NCBI RefSeq assembly: GCF_041821065.1
Contig: NZ_JBGUAX010000006.1
Coordinates: 310,001-374,000, forward strand
Direction of reading: 5' to 3'
Origin: Egicoccus sp. AB-alg2
GTDB lineage: Bacteria; Actinomycetota; Nitriliruptoria; Nitriliruptorales; Nitriliruptoraceae
DNA: 64,000 nt
In this document: positions 50,840 to 61,311 of the stretch, one piece after another
How the letters are laid out: every line of letters begins with the position of its first letter
Numbering within the stretch: the first letter of the stretch is position 1
The notes under the pieces: generated by a model
The model's database searches: none
The model's input: the letters and a program-made list of their open reading frames with translations, nothing else
Told to the model about the DNA's origin: nothing
Position numbers and translations under genes: made by a program

Positions 50840-52813
50840 TCAGGCCGTGTCGGCCCTGGCCGCGGTGAACGCCGCCAGGCTGTCCGGGTTGGCCATGGCG
50901 CCGGGGTTGGCGACCGCGGCGAGCGGTTCGCCCTCGAGGAGGCGCTTGACCGGCACCTCCATCTTCTTGCCGGAGATCGTGCGCGGGACGGCCGGCACGA
51001 CGTGCACCTCGTCGGGGACGTGGCGCGGCGAGAGCTCGCTGCGGATCGCATGGGCCAGCCGCGCCCGTAGGTCGTCGTCGAGGTCCTGGCCGGCCGTGAG
51101 GACCACGAAGAGCACCAACCGGTCGAGGTCGCCGGCCCGGTCGGTCAGGTGCACGACCAGCGAGTCGGCCACCCCCTCGACGTCCTCCACGACCGCGTAG
51201 AACTCCGAGGTCCCCATCCGCACGCCGCCGCGGTTCAGCGTCGCGTCCGACCGCCCCGTGATGATGCAGGTGCCGCGATCGGTGATCTCCAGCCAGTCGC
51301 CGTGGCGCCACACCCCCGGAATGTCCTCGAAGTAGGCGGCGCGGTAGCGGCTGCCGTCGGCGTCGTTCCAGAAGCCGACCGGCATCGACGGCATGGGCCG
51401 CGTCAGCACGAGCTCGCCCCGCTCCCCCACCACCGGGTGCCCGTGGGGGTCGAACGCCTCGACCGACGCGCCGAGGCAGCGGCAGGGGATCTCGCCGGCG
51501 TGGACGGGCAGCAGCGGGGCGGCGGCCACGAAGGCCGTGCACACGTCCGTGCCGCCCGACGCCGAGCAGACCTGGACGTGCTCTCCCACGGCATCTCGGA
51601 CCCACCCGAACCCTTCGGGTGGCAGCGGCGAACCGGTCGAACCGATCTGCCGCAGGCGGGAGAGGTCGACCTCGTCGCGGGGGCGCAGGCCGGCCTTGCG
51701 ACAGGCCAGCAGGAACGGCGCCCCCACACCCAGCACGTCGAGACCGGTCTCCGCCGCCAGCCGCCACAGGGTCATGAGGTCCGGGTGGGCCGGGTCGCCG
51801 TCGAGCAGCACGACGGTGGCGCCGACGGTCAGGCCCGACACGAGGTAGTTCCACATCATCCACCCGGTGGTCGTGAACCAGGTGAACACCGACCCGTCGC
51901 CGAGGTCGTGGTGGAGCCCGAGGATCTTCACGTGCTCGAGCAGGATTCCCCCGTGCCCGTGGACGATCGCCTTCGGCAGCCCGGTCGTCCCGGAGCTGTA
52001 GAGCACGTACAACGGGTGGTCGAACGGCACGGCCTCGAACCGCAGCGGCGCCGGTTCGGCGAGCAGCTCCGCCCAGCTGGTCACACCCGGGAACCGGGCG
52101 CGATCGACCGCGTCGTGCAGATAGGGCAGGACGACCGTGGCACGCAGGCTCGGGAGGGCGTCGCGGATGTGGGCGACCTCGTCGTGCCGCTCGACGGTCC
52201 GCCGGCCGTAGCGGTAGCCGTCGACGGCCAGCAGCACGGTCGGCTCGATCTGACGGACCCGGTCGACGACCGCCTTGACCCCGAACTCCGGGGCACACGA
52301 GGACCACACCGCCCCGATCGCGGCGCAGGCGAGGAACGCCACCATGGTCTCGGGGACGTTGGGCAGGTAGCCGACGACGCGGTCGCCGGGGCCGACGCCC
52401 AGGCGGCGCAACCCGGCCGCCGCACGCGCGACCTGGTCGCGCAGGCCGTCGCGGGTCAGCACCACCTCGTCACGCGTCTGCGAGCGGGCGACGATCGCCG
52501 GCCCGTCCCCCGTCCAGCGCAGGGCCTGCTCGGCGTAGTTGAGGCGCGCACCCGGCAGCCATACCGCGCCGGGCATCGACGCGTCGGTCAGGACGCGCTC
52601 GTAGGGCGCGTGCAACGGCAGGTCGAACCAGGCGACGAGCGCGGCCCAGAACGACTCCGCGTCCTCGACCGACCACCGCCAGGCCGCGTGGTAGTCGGGC
52701 AGGTCGAGGCCGTGGGTCCGTTCCACCCACGTCAGGAAGCGGCCCATGTTCGTGCGCTCGCGGGCGTCGTCCGCCGGCTCCCACAGCAGCGTGCCCAACT
52801 CCACTTCGCCCAC
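50840..52813 (-). CDS. acsA: Acetoacetyl-CoA synthetase
   Basis: AMP-forming ligase that activates acetoacetate, feeding ketone bodies or PHB products into acetyl-CoA. The 657-residue enzyme shows an N-terminal cap typical of the acetoacetate branch (WEPADDARERTNMGRFLTWV, FWAALVAWFDLP), the nucleotide loop YVLYSSGTTGLPKAIVHGHG, WFTTTGWMMWNYLVSGL, GSTGSPLPPEGFGWV, FSASGGTDV-like CSASGGTDVCTAFV, and the acylatable Lys in PRTISGKKMEVPVKR. The GTG at 52813 has GGAGGG at 8 nt. It separates the SLH-Rpf gene from recG and has no pathway partner nearby. The symbol is tentative (aacS is also used). Confidence 0.9.
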   Translation of the reverse strand: MGEVELGTLLWEPADDARERTNMGRFLTWVERTHGLDLPDYHAAWRWSVEDAESFWAALVAWFDLPLHAPYERVLTDASMPGAVWLPGARLNYAEQALRWTGDGPAIVARSQTRDEVVLTRDGLRDQVARAAAGLRRLGVGPGDRVVGYLPNVPETMVAFLACAAIGAVWSSCAPEFGVKAVVDRVRQIEPTVLLAVDGYRYGRRTVERHDEVAHIRDALPSLRATVVLPYLHDAVDRARFPGVTSWAELLAEPAPLRFEAVPFDHPLYVLYSSGTTGLPKAIVHGHGGILLEHVKILGLHHDLGDGSVFTWFTTTGWMMWNYLVSGLTVGATVVLLDGDPAHPDLMTLWRLAAETGLDVLGVGAPFLLACRKAGLRPRDEVDLSRLRQIGSTGSPLPPEGFGWVRDAVGEHVQVCSASGGTDVCTAFVAAAPLLPVHAGEIPCRCLGASVEAFDPHGHPVVGERGELVLTRPMPSMPVGFWNDADGSRYRAAYFEDIPGVWRHGDWLEITDRGTCIITGRSDATLNRGGVRMGTSEFYAVVEDVEGVADSLVVHLTDRAGDLDRLVLFVVLTAGQDLDDDLRARLAHAIRSELSPRHVPDEVHVVPAVPRTISGKKMEVPVKRLLEGEPLAAVANPGAMANPDSLAAFTAARADTA

Positions 52814-52883
52814 GACCTCGTCCCTCCACGTCGCCGGGGGCGCCGACCGTAGTCGTCGAGCCGCTGCGGACGGCCCTCCGGTG

Positions 52884-55126
<2,243 letters not shown>

Positions 55127-55130
<4 letters not shown>

Positions 55131-56734
55131 TCCACACCGACCCAGAAGCGGGCCGGCCGCTGGCCGGCGTCGACGACCTCGAGCTCACCGGTGGCCGCGT
55201 TCCCGACGAGCGAGGTCGCGCCCTCGCGCTCGTCCGCGTCGACGCCGGCCCCGACGAGCAGGGTCACCAGTTCCGCGGCCGGCACGTCCAGCCGCTCGCA
55301 GACGGTGGACAGGACCGCCAGGGGGTCGTCGTCGGCCAGCACGACGCGGCCCTCCACGACCCCGAGCCACTGGCCGGTCCGCACGGCGCCGATCGGCGTG
55401 TCCGCGTCACGAACGGCCGCCACCACCTCGCCGGCCCGCACCGCCGCTGCGGCCGCCCGCACGTCGGTCACGGCCTGCTCGGCCGGTGCGGTGGGATCCA
55501 GCACGGCCAGCGCGGCCAGGACGGCCGGCGGCGACGCGGCCGATTCGACGACCTCGAGCGGCCGTCCGCCCTCGGCCACCGACACCGCCGCAGCCTGATG
55601 GGCGGAGGCGACCGCGTTGCGATGGCCGGGCAGCAGCAGGACCTGTTCGGCGTCGACGGTGCCGACCGCGTTCAACAGGTCGGCGACCGAGGGCAGCGCG
55701 CCCGCCCGGCCGGACACGACCGTCGCGCCGGCCCGTTCGGCCAGCGCCGCGAGCCCGTCACCGTGGAGGACCGCCACCGCGCCGACCCGCCGGCGCGGGC
55801 GCGCCGCCCGGTTGGCGGCGATCTGGTCGCCGAAGTGGGTCACCTCGATGTCGCTGGGCGTCCCGAACCGCAGACCCTCCTCGATGGCGGCGCCCACGTC
55901 GTCGGTGTGCACGTGGACGTTGAGCAGCCCGCCGGCGGCGACGACCACGACCGAGTCGCCGAGCACCTCGAGGCGGCGACGCAGCGGTGCGGCCGCCTCG
56001 TCGGCGGCGTCCAGCAGGTATTGGACCTCGAAGCGGTGGTCCAGCGGCGCGTCGCAGGCCGCCGTCCCGTGCGGCGGGTGCGGCGCCTCCTGCACCGGCG
56101 GCGGGTCCTCACCGGTCAGGTGCCCGTGGACGGCGGCGAGCAGGACCTCGAAGCCGCGGGCACCGGCGTCGACCACGCCGGCGTCGCGCAGCACCGCCAG
56201 CTGCTCACGGGTGCGCTCGACCGCTTCGCGGGTCGCCGCCAGCACCCGGGCCGAGGTCTCCACGAGGTCGGCGCCCGCGCCGGCGGCGAGCTGGGCGGAG
56301 TCGGCGGCCCGGGCGAGGACGGTGAGGATGGTGCCCTCCACCGGCTCGGCCACGGCCTCGTAGGCCAGCTCCCGCGCCCGTTGCAGCGCCCGGGCGTACA
56401 ACGGCGCGTCGACGGCACGTTCGTGGCTGACCACCTCGACCACGGCGCGGATCACCTGGCTGAGGATCACTCCGGAGTTGCCGCGGGCGCCTCGCACGGC
56501 GCCGCGGATGACCGCCTCGGCCTGCTGACGAGGCGGCGTGTCGGCGGCGGCCCGCAGCGCGTCGAGGCCCGCCCGGACCGTCGAGGTCATGTTCGTACCG
56601 GTGTCGCCGTCGGGGACGGGGAAGACGTTCAGGTCGTCGATGGTGTCCCGACGGGCCGCCAGGGCGGCGTGCACGCGCTCGAGCAGCGCCGGCAGCTCGG
56701 CCGCCGCCAAGGGCGCTCCCCCGCCGTCGGGCAC
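55127..56734 (-). CDS. DAK2-domain protein, FakA-like
   Basis: 535-residue protein. The N-terminal DAK2 kinase domain (about 1-200) shows DDLNVFPVPDGDTGTNM (Mg-ATP site Asp residues), RGARGNSGVILSQVIRAV, AVAEPVEGTILTVLARAADS and RDAGVVDAGARGFEVLLAAV. A middle domain (about 240-330, FEVQYLLDAADEAAAPLRRR, VVVVAAGGLLNVHVHTDDV) and a C-terminal FakA-type domain (ADLLNAVGTVDAEQVLLLPG) follow. Staphylococcal FakA phosphorylates fatty acids presented by FakB; no fakB lies here. GTG at 56734 has AAGGA 7 nt upstream; GTGs at 56740 and 56758 are alternatives. Coupled to recG. Confidence 0.88.
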
Positions 56735-57020
56735 CGCCACGTCCTTCGTCTCGCGCACCGGTCGTCGGCCGCGAGGCTAGCGGCGCGCCGTTGCTCGCCC
56801 GTGTCGTGTCCCGTCACCCGGGCGGGGGCGGCGCCGACGCCGGTCGCGGTGCCGAGCCCCCGCTGGTAGTCTGGGGGCCTCGCGTCCGCCCCGTGCGGGC
56901 GTGCACACGACCTCGGACCGCCCCGTGTGGGCGGTCTTCCCCGGTTCCCGGACTCCACCGATCGTGCGCCCCACCGCGGCGCCGTGTCCCGGGTCCGCGC
57001 ATCACGAGAAGGACTTCATC

Positions 57021-57224
57021 ATGGCCTCCGTCTGCAGCTACTGCGGCAAGAAGCCCTGGTTCGGCAAGCAGGTCAGCCACTCGCACCGCCGCTCCAGCAA
57101 GCGGTGGAGCCCCAACATCCAGCGGGTGAAGGCCTTCGTGGACGGCCGGACCGTCAAGGTCGACGTCTGCACCGGCTGCCTGAAGGCCGGCAAGGTCACG
57201 CGCCCGCCGGTCAAGGCCAGCTGA
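57021..57224 (+). CDS. rpmB: 50S ribosomal protein L28
   Basis: 67-residue ribosomal protein. CSYCGKKPWFGKQVSHSHRR and RRSSKRWSPNIQRVK match the family. Two CxxC pairs (CSYC at the start, CTGC near residue 53) make it the zinc-binding C+ form. The ATG follows a GAAGGA site at 8 nt. A -10-like TAGTCT lies at about 56868-56873. It is divergent from the DAK2 gene, the usual bacterial arrangement next to recG-fakA. Confidence 0.96.
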   Translation: MASVCSYCGKKPWFGKQVSHSHRRSSKRWSPNIQRVKAFVDGRTVKVDVCTGCLKAGKVTRPPVKAS

Positions 57225-57228
57225 CACC

Positions 57229-57286
57229 CGCCGGGGCGTCCAGCGCCCCGCCGAATTCGGGAAGCGCCGCGTCGAGACGCTCGACG
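57229..57286 (+). terminator. Two hairpins after rpmB
   Basis: A 6-bp stem GGGGCG/CGCCCC (57233-57249) that extends with one mismatch, and a 7-bp stem GCGTCGA/TCGACGC (57269-57287) follow the rpmB stop directly. They probably end its short transcript; the second is followed by a C/T-rich run. Confidence 0.5.
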
Positions 57287-57346
57287 CGACGCTTCGTCGT
57301 GCCCGGGATCCGGACGGTTCGCCCGCCTCGGGCAGCGGCCACCAGC

Positions 57347-57352
57347 TAGGGT
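57347..57352 (+). promoter_or_regulatory. -10 element of the RAM-domain gene
   Basis: TAGGGT sits 29 bp before the GTG of the RAM protein, inside the 12-mer GCTAGGGTGCGG that recurs before the SDR gene at 63698-63709. Confidence 0.45.
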
Positions 57353-57381
57353 GCGGACGGCAACCGGCAGCGGAGTTCGGC

Positions 57382-57621
57382 GTGGTGGACGTCTCGGCCT
57401 ACATCCTGATCCAGACCGAGCTCGGCAAGGCCGCGGCCGTGGCCCGCGCCGCCGCCGAACTACCCGGTGTCACCGAGGCCGCCGACGTCACCGGTCCCTA
57501 CGACGTGATCGTCAAGGCGTCGGCCGGCAACGTCGACGAACTCGGGCGCATGGTCGTGTCGCGGATCCAGGCGATCGACGGCATCACCCGCACCCTCACC
57601 TGCCCCATCGTCAACCTCTGA
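57382..57621 (+). CDS. Stand-alone Lrp/AsnC ligand-binding (RAM) domain
   Basis: 79-residue protein lacking any helix-turn-helix. MVDVSAYILIQTELGKAAAV, ELPGVTEAADVTGPYDVIVK, SRIQAIDGITRTLTCPIV match the alpha-beta effector domain of Lrp/AsnC regulators, including the YDVIVK and GI-type turns. Single-domain proteins of this kind form oligomers and bind amino acids, and may modulate Lrp partners. The GTG has a GGAG site. It converges with the ectoine genes across a hairpin; a functional link to them is not shown. Confidence 0.88.
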   Translation: MVDVSAYILIQTELGKAAAVARAAAELPGVTEAADVTGPYDVIVKASAGNVDELGRMVVSRIQAIDGITRTLTCPIVNL

Positions 57622-57634
57622 CGCCTTCGGCGAC

Positions 57635-57659
57635 GGCCGGGCACGTACCTGCACCGGCC
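57635..57659. terminator. Two-way hairpin between the RAM gene and ectD
   Basis: GGCCGG (57635-57640) pairs with CCGGCC (57654-57659), continued inward by GCA/TGC with one bulge. It lies between convergent stops, 14 bp after the RAM gene and 6 bp after ectD. Confidence 0.6.
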
Positions 57660-57664
57660 CCACC

Positions 57665-58576
57665 TCAGACGCGCGGGACGGGCTCCCACTGCGTGGCGGC
57701 GATGAACTCCGGGCGGCGCGTGGGGGCCGCGAAGGGCTCCTCGACCGCGTTCTCCACCGAGTTGTAGACCAGGAAGACGTTGCTGCGCGGGAACGGCGTC
57801 TGGTTCTCCGACGAGGCGTGCATGATGTTGCAGTCGAAGAACACCACCGAACCGGCCTTGCCGGTCAGCTGCCGGATCTCCCGGCCCTGGCCGACGATCA
57901 GCTCGCGCAGGCTGTCGTGGTCGGGCGTACCGACCTCCTGCTTCTTCAGCGACGCCTTGTAGTGGTCGGCGGGGGTCTGCCCGACGGTGGTGACGAACGT
58001 CCGGTGCGAGCCCGGGACCACCATCAGCGGACCGTTGTGCGGATAGTTGTCCGTCAGCGTGATCGACGCCGACAGGCAGCGCATGCGCGGCATGCCGTCC
58101 TCGGCGTGCCAGGTCTCGAAGTCGGAATGCCACCAGAAGCCCTTGCCGACGAAGCCGGGCTTGACGTTGATCCGGCTCTGGTGGATGTAGACGTCCGAGC
58201 CGAGCAACTGGCGGGCCACGTCGGCCACGCGCGGGTCGGCGGACAGCTTCGCGAACTGCGGGTCGCTCTTGTGGATCTCGAAGATCGAGCGCACCTCGTC
58301 CGACTCGAGCTCGGTGATGGTGCGCTCGTCGGCACGGACGGCGGGGTCCGCGGCCAGTTCGTCGAGGCGGGCGCGGATCCCGGCCACCTCGTCCGGCGAG
58401 AACACGTCGGGCAGCAGCAGGTAGCCGTCGCGCTCGAACGCCTCCAGCGCGTCCTGCCCGAGCGGGCCGTCGTCGACGCCGCCGCGGGTCGTCGGCTCCT
58501 GGCGCTCGAGCAGTTGTGGGGTGTCGCTCACGCGCGTCGGGTAGGGATCTCGCCGCATCGTGTCGGTACTAGCCAT
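57665..58576 (-). CDS. ectD: Ectoine hydroxylase
   Basis: Fe(II)/2-oxoglutarate dioxygenase that converts ectoine to 5-hydroxyectoine. The 303-residue protein shows the family segments FERDGYLLLPDVFSPDEV, SIFEIHKSDPQFAKLSADP, VYIHQSRINVKPGFVGKGF and WHSDFETWHAEDG (iron ligands His and Asp), then NGPLMVVPGSHRTFV and the last His in DCNIMHASSENQTPF. The start ATG overlaps the end of ectC by 8 nt. Hydroxyectoine adds heat and desiccation protection. Confidence 0.96.
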   Translation of the reverse strand: MASTDTMRRDPYPTRVSDTPQLLERQEPTTRGGVDDGPLGQDALEAFERDGYLLLPDVFSPDEVAGIRARLDELAADPAVRADERTITELESDEVRSIFEIHKSDPQFAKLSADPRVADVARQLLGSDVYIHQSRINVKPGFVGKGFWWHSDFETWHAEDGMPRMRCLSASITLTDNYPHNGPLMVVPGSHRTFVTTVGQTPADHYKASLKKQEVGTPDHDSLRELIVGQGREIRQLTGKAGSVVFFDCNIMHASSENQTPFPRSNVFLVYNSVENAVEEPFAAPTRRPEFIAATQWEPVPRV

Positions 58577-59012
58577 GCACGGCCTCCTTGGTGTCGTCGA
58601 GTTCGTCGGTGTGCGCGCTCGGCACCGGGTCCTGCGGCGGCGGATACGCACCGTCGGGACCGTGGACCTCGCGGCCGGTCAGGGCGGGCGTGAACACGCA
58701 GACCATGCGCAGGTCCGTGTCGGCACGCAAGGCGTGACGCTCGTGGCCGTCGAGGACGTACAGCGTCCCCGGCGCGACCGGGTGCTCCTCACCGGTCTCC
58801 AGGTTCGTGAGCAGGCCCGTGCCCTCGATGCAGTACACGGACTCCTGGTGGTGCCGGTAGTGCATCTGCGTGGTCGTGCCGGCGTGCAGCACGGTGTCGT
58901 TGAGCGAGTAGCCCAGCCCGTCCTGCGCGAGCAGGAACCGGCGGCTGGACCACGTCGGGGCGGCGACGTCGCGGTCGGTGCCGACCAGGTCGCCGAGCGT
59001 GCGGACGATCAT
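58569..59012 (-). CDS. ectC: L-ectoine synthase
   Basis: Cupin-fold enzyme that cyclises N-gamma-acetyl-diaminobutyrate to ectoine. The 147-residue protein begins MIVRTLGDLVGTDRDVAAPT and has DGLGYSLNDTVLHAGTTTQM, HYRHHQESVYCIEGTG, GTLYVLDGHERHALRADTDL and VCVFTPALTGREVHGPDGAY. The His and Glu residues around MHYRHHQE and DGHERHAL match the metal site. The ATG has AAAGG upstream. ectB is 15 bp upstream and ectD overlaps by 8 nt. Confidence 0.97.
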   Translation of the reverse strand: MIVRTLGDLVGTDRDVAAPTWSSRRFLLAQDGLGYSLNDTVLHAGTTTQMHYRHHQESVYCIEGTGLLTNLETGEEHPVAPGTLYVLDGHERHALRADTDLRMVCVFTPALTGREVHGPDGAYPPPQDPVPSAHTDELDDTKEAVHG

Positions 59013-59027
59013 GCGAATGCCTTTCGA

Positions 59028-60317
59028 TCAGACCGGCTGGGTCGCGGCGACGGCCGCCGGCGCGGTGGCGGGCACGGCGTCGACGACCGCCCGGACCAGC
59101 AGCTCCAGCCCCTCGTCGAGTTCCTCGTCGGAGATGGTGAGTGCGGGCAGCAGCTTGACGACCTCGTCGCGTGGCCCGGAGGTCTCCACGATCAGGCCCA
59201 GCTCGAACGCCGCCGCGCAGATCCGCTCGGCGTGGCCCTCGGCGCAGGCCAGCCCCTGCACCATGCCGCGCCCGCGTCGCTCGGCCTCCAGCACCGGGTG
59301 GGCCGCGGCGAGCCGATCGAGGGTCTGTGCCATCAGCTCCGCCTTGCGCTCGACCTCGTGCGTGAGTGCGTCGTCCTCCCAGTGGCCGAGCGCCTCGGTC
59401 GCGGTGACGAAGGCGGGGTTGTGGCCGCGGAAGGTGCCGTTGTGCTCGCCCGGGTCCCAGACGTCGAGGTCGCCGCGGAAGAGCGTGAGCGCCAGCGGCA
59501 GCCCGAAGCCCGACAACGACTTCGACAGGGTCACGATGTCGGGCTGGATCCCGGCCGGTTCGAAGCTGAAGAACGTGCCGGTGCGGCCACAGCCGGCCTG
59601 GATGTCGTCGACGATCAGCAGCACGTCGTGGCGGCGGCAGACCGCCTCCAGGTCACGCAGCCACCGCATCGAGGCGGTGTTCAGGCCACCCTCGGCCTGA
59701 ACCGTCTCCACGATCACGGCCGCGGGCAGGTCGAGGCCGCTGCCGGCGTCCTGGAGCAGTGCCTCGAGGTAGCCGACGGTGTCGACCTCGGGTCCGAAGT
59801 AGTCGTCGTAGGGCAGGTTGGTCCCGGCGCCGAGCATGATGCCCGCCCCGCCGCGCTTGCCGGCGTTGCCGGACACCGCCAGCGACCCGACGGTCATCCC
59901 GTGGAAGGCGTTGGTGAACCCGATGACGCGCTCACGGCCGGTCACCTTGCGGGCCAGCTTCATCGCCGCCTCGACGGCGTTGGTGCCGGTCGGCCCCGGG
60001 AACTGGACCTTCCAGTCCCCCATGCCGCGCGGCTGCAGGATCACGTCGTGGAACCGCTGCAGGAACCGCTCCTTGGCGACGGTGTAGGTGTCCAGGCTGT
60101 GGACGACGTGGTCGCCGAGGAGGTAGTCGACCACCGCCTGCCGCATCCCCGGGTCGTTGTGCCCGTAGTTGAGGGCACCGGCACCGGCGAAGAAGTCGAG
60201 GTAGCGCCGGCCGTCGGTGTCCCACAGCTGCGAGCCGCGGGCCCGCTCGAAGGTGGCGGGCCAGGAACGGCAGTAGGACCGGACCTGGGATTCGTACTGG
60301 TCGATGGTCGCGTTCAC
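59028..60317 (-). CDS. ectB: Diaminobutyrate-2-oxoglutarate transaminase
   Basis: PLP enzyme that makes L-2,4-diaminobutyrate from aspartate semialdehyde, the first step of ectoine synthesis. The 429-residue protein shows NATIDQYESQVRSYCRSWPA, YLDFFAGAGALNYGHNDP, FPGPTGTNAVEAAMKLARK, NAFHGMTVGSLAVSGN, IVETVQAEGGLNTAS, VDDIQAGCGRTGTFFSFE (PLP Asp) and the Schiff-base Lys in TLSKSLSGFGLPLAL. The GTG has AAGGAG very close by. It sits between ectA and ectC; 150 bp separate it from ectA. Confidence 0.96.
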   Translation of the reverse strand: MNATIDQYESQVRSYCRSWPATFERARGSQLWDTDGRRYLDFFAGAGALNYGHNDPGMRQAVVDYLLGDHVVHSLDTYTVAKERFLQRFHDVILQPRGMGDWKVQFPGPTGTNAVEAAMKLARKVTGRERVIGFTNAFHGMTVGSLAVSGNAGKRGGAGIMLGAGTNLPYDDYFGPEVDTVGYLEALLQDAGSGLDLPAAVIVETVQAEGGLNTASMRWLRDLEAVCRRHDVLLIVDDIQAGCGRTGTFFSFEPAGIQPDIVTLSKSLSGFGLPLALTLFRGDLDVWDPGEHNGTFRGHNPAFVTATEALGHWEDDALTHEVERKAELMAQTLDRLAAAHPVLEAERRGRGMVQGLACAEGHAERICAAAFELGLIVETSGPRDEVVKLLPALTISDEELDEGLELLVRAVVDAVPATAPAAVAATQPV

Positions 60318-60467
60318 GGTGCTCCTTGTTGCGGGGGGCTTCTCGGTGGGGCGGCGGTCCCGTAGGGGGACGGCGCGTGTCGGTCGTGGGTCTTCGTCGT
60401 CAGGCCGCCGGTCCGGGTTGCGGCAGCGCGCGGCGGCCCGTTCACCGGCGGCTGGGGGCGGCCGGCG

Positions 60468-61013
60468 TCAGCGAGGTGGCAGCGGCCCGATGCGCAGCTC
60501 GAGCTCTGGCTGGTGCACGCCCGCCTCGACGGGGAACACCTCGGCGGCGAAGCGCTCGGACTGCCGGCACCCGACGCCGAGGTCGTCGGCCAGACCCTGG
60601 AACAGCGCCAGCGACGCGGCGTTGTCCGGGGTCACGGTGGCCGTCAGCCAGCGCGCGTCCCGGTTGCCGGGCCGGGCCAGGAAGGCCGACAGCAGTCGGC
60701 GGCCGAGCCCGCGTCCGCGCTGGGCATCGGCGACGGCGACCTGCCAGACGAAGGCGGACGTCGGGTCGGTCGGGGGCCGGTAGCCACCGACGAAGCCGAC
60801 GATCCCGTCGGCGTCGCGGCCACGCGCGCCGGCGTCGCCGTCGGCGGTCACGGCGTCGGTGCCGGCCACCACGGAGGTCGCGGCGAAGTCCGTGCACCAC
60901 AGCAGGTAGGCGTAGGGCGAGTTCAGGTCGAGCGCGCCGCTGTCACGTGCCAATCGCCACAGGTCCGCAGCATCGGTGGCTGCGGGCGCGCGGAACGTCA
61001 CGACGTCGGGCAT
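60468..61013 (-). CDS. ectA: Diaminobutyrate acetyltransferase
   Basis: GNAT acetyltransferase forming N-gamma-acetyl-L-2,4-diaminobutyrate. The 181-residue protein shows the ectoine-type substrate region DLWRLARDSGALDLNSPYAY, LLWCTDFAATSVVA, the acetyl-CoA loop [20 protein letters not shown] and TATVTPDNAASLALFQGLA. An insertion of about 15 residues (ADGDAGARGRDADG) follows the second strand. No clear ribosome-binding site precedes the ATG. It heads the ectABCD operon behind a possible sigma-70-type promoter. Confidence 0.95.
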   Translation of the reverse strand: MPDVVTFRAPAATDAADLWRLARDSGALDLNSPYAYLLWCTDFAATSVVAGTDAVTADGDAGARGRDADGIVGFVGGYRPPTDPTSAFVWQVAVADAQRGRGLGRRLLSAFLARPGNRDARWLTATVTPDNAASLALFQGLADDLGVGCRQSERFAAEVFPVEAGVHQPELELRIGPLPPR

Positions 61014-61172
61014 GGAAGGCGCCGGGGCGACCGGACCGACGCCGGTGGCGTCGGATCAGCACGGCCGGGGTGCGCGGGACGACCCCGCCAGCGGCGAACT
61101 CACCTCCCTGAGGTCCTGGACAGACGCCGACGCGACGGGCGCGCGTTCGCCGCCGCCGTCGTCGACGTCCCC

Positions 61173-61203
61173 ACCGTAGGTGGGCCCCCCCGGGGTGCCG
61201 CAA
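61173..61203 (-). promoter_or_regulatory. Possible ectA promoter
   Basis: TTGCGG (61198-61203) and TACGGT (61173-61178) on the minus strand are 19 bp apart and 160 bp upstream of ectA. It is the best -35/-10 pair in the gap between ddl and ectA. The rest of this 298-bp gap shows no gene; a G/C run (GGGGGGGCCC) lies between the two boxes. Confidence 0.4.
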
Positions 61204-61311
61204 CCTCGGACGGGCGGTCGATCGTGGGGAACGTCCGGTTGCGAACGGGCCCGGGCACGTCTATCCGCGTGCGCGCGCGAAGGCGAGGACGCGGATCGCC
61301 GACGCGGACCG

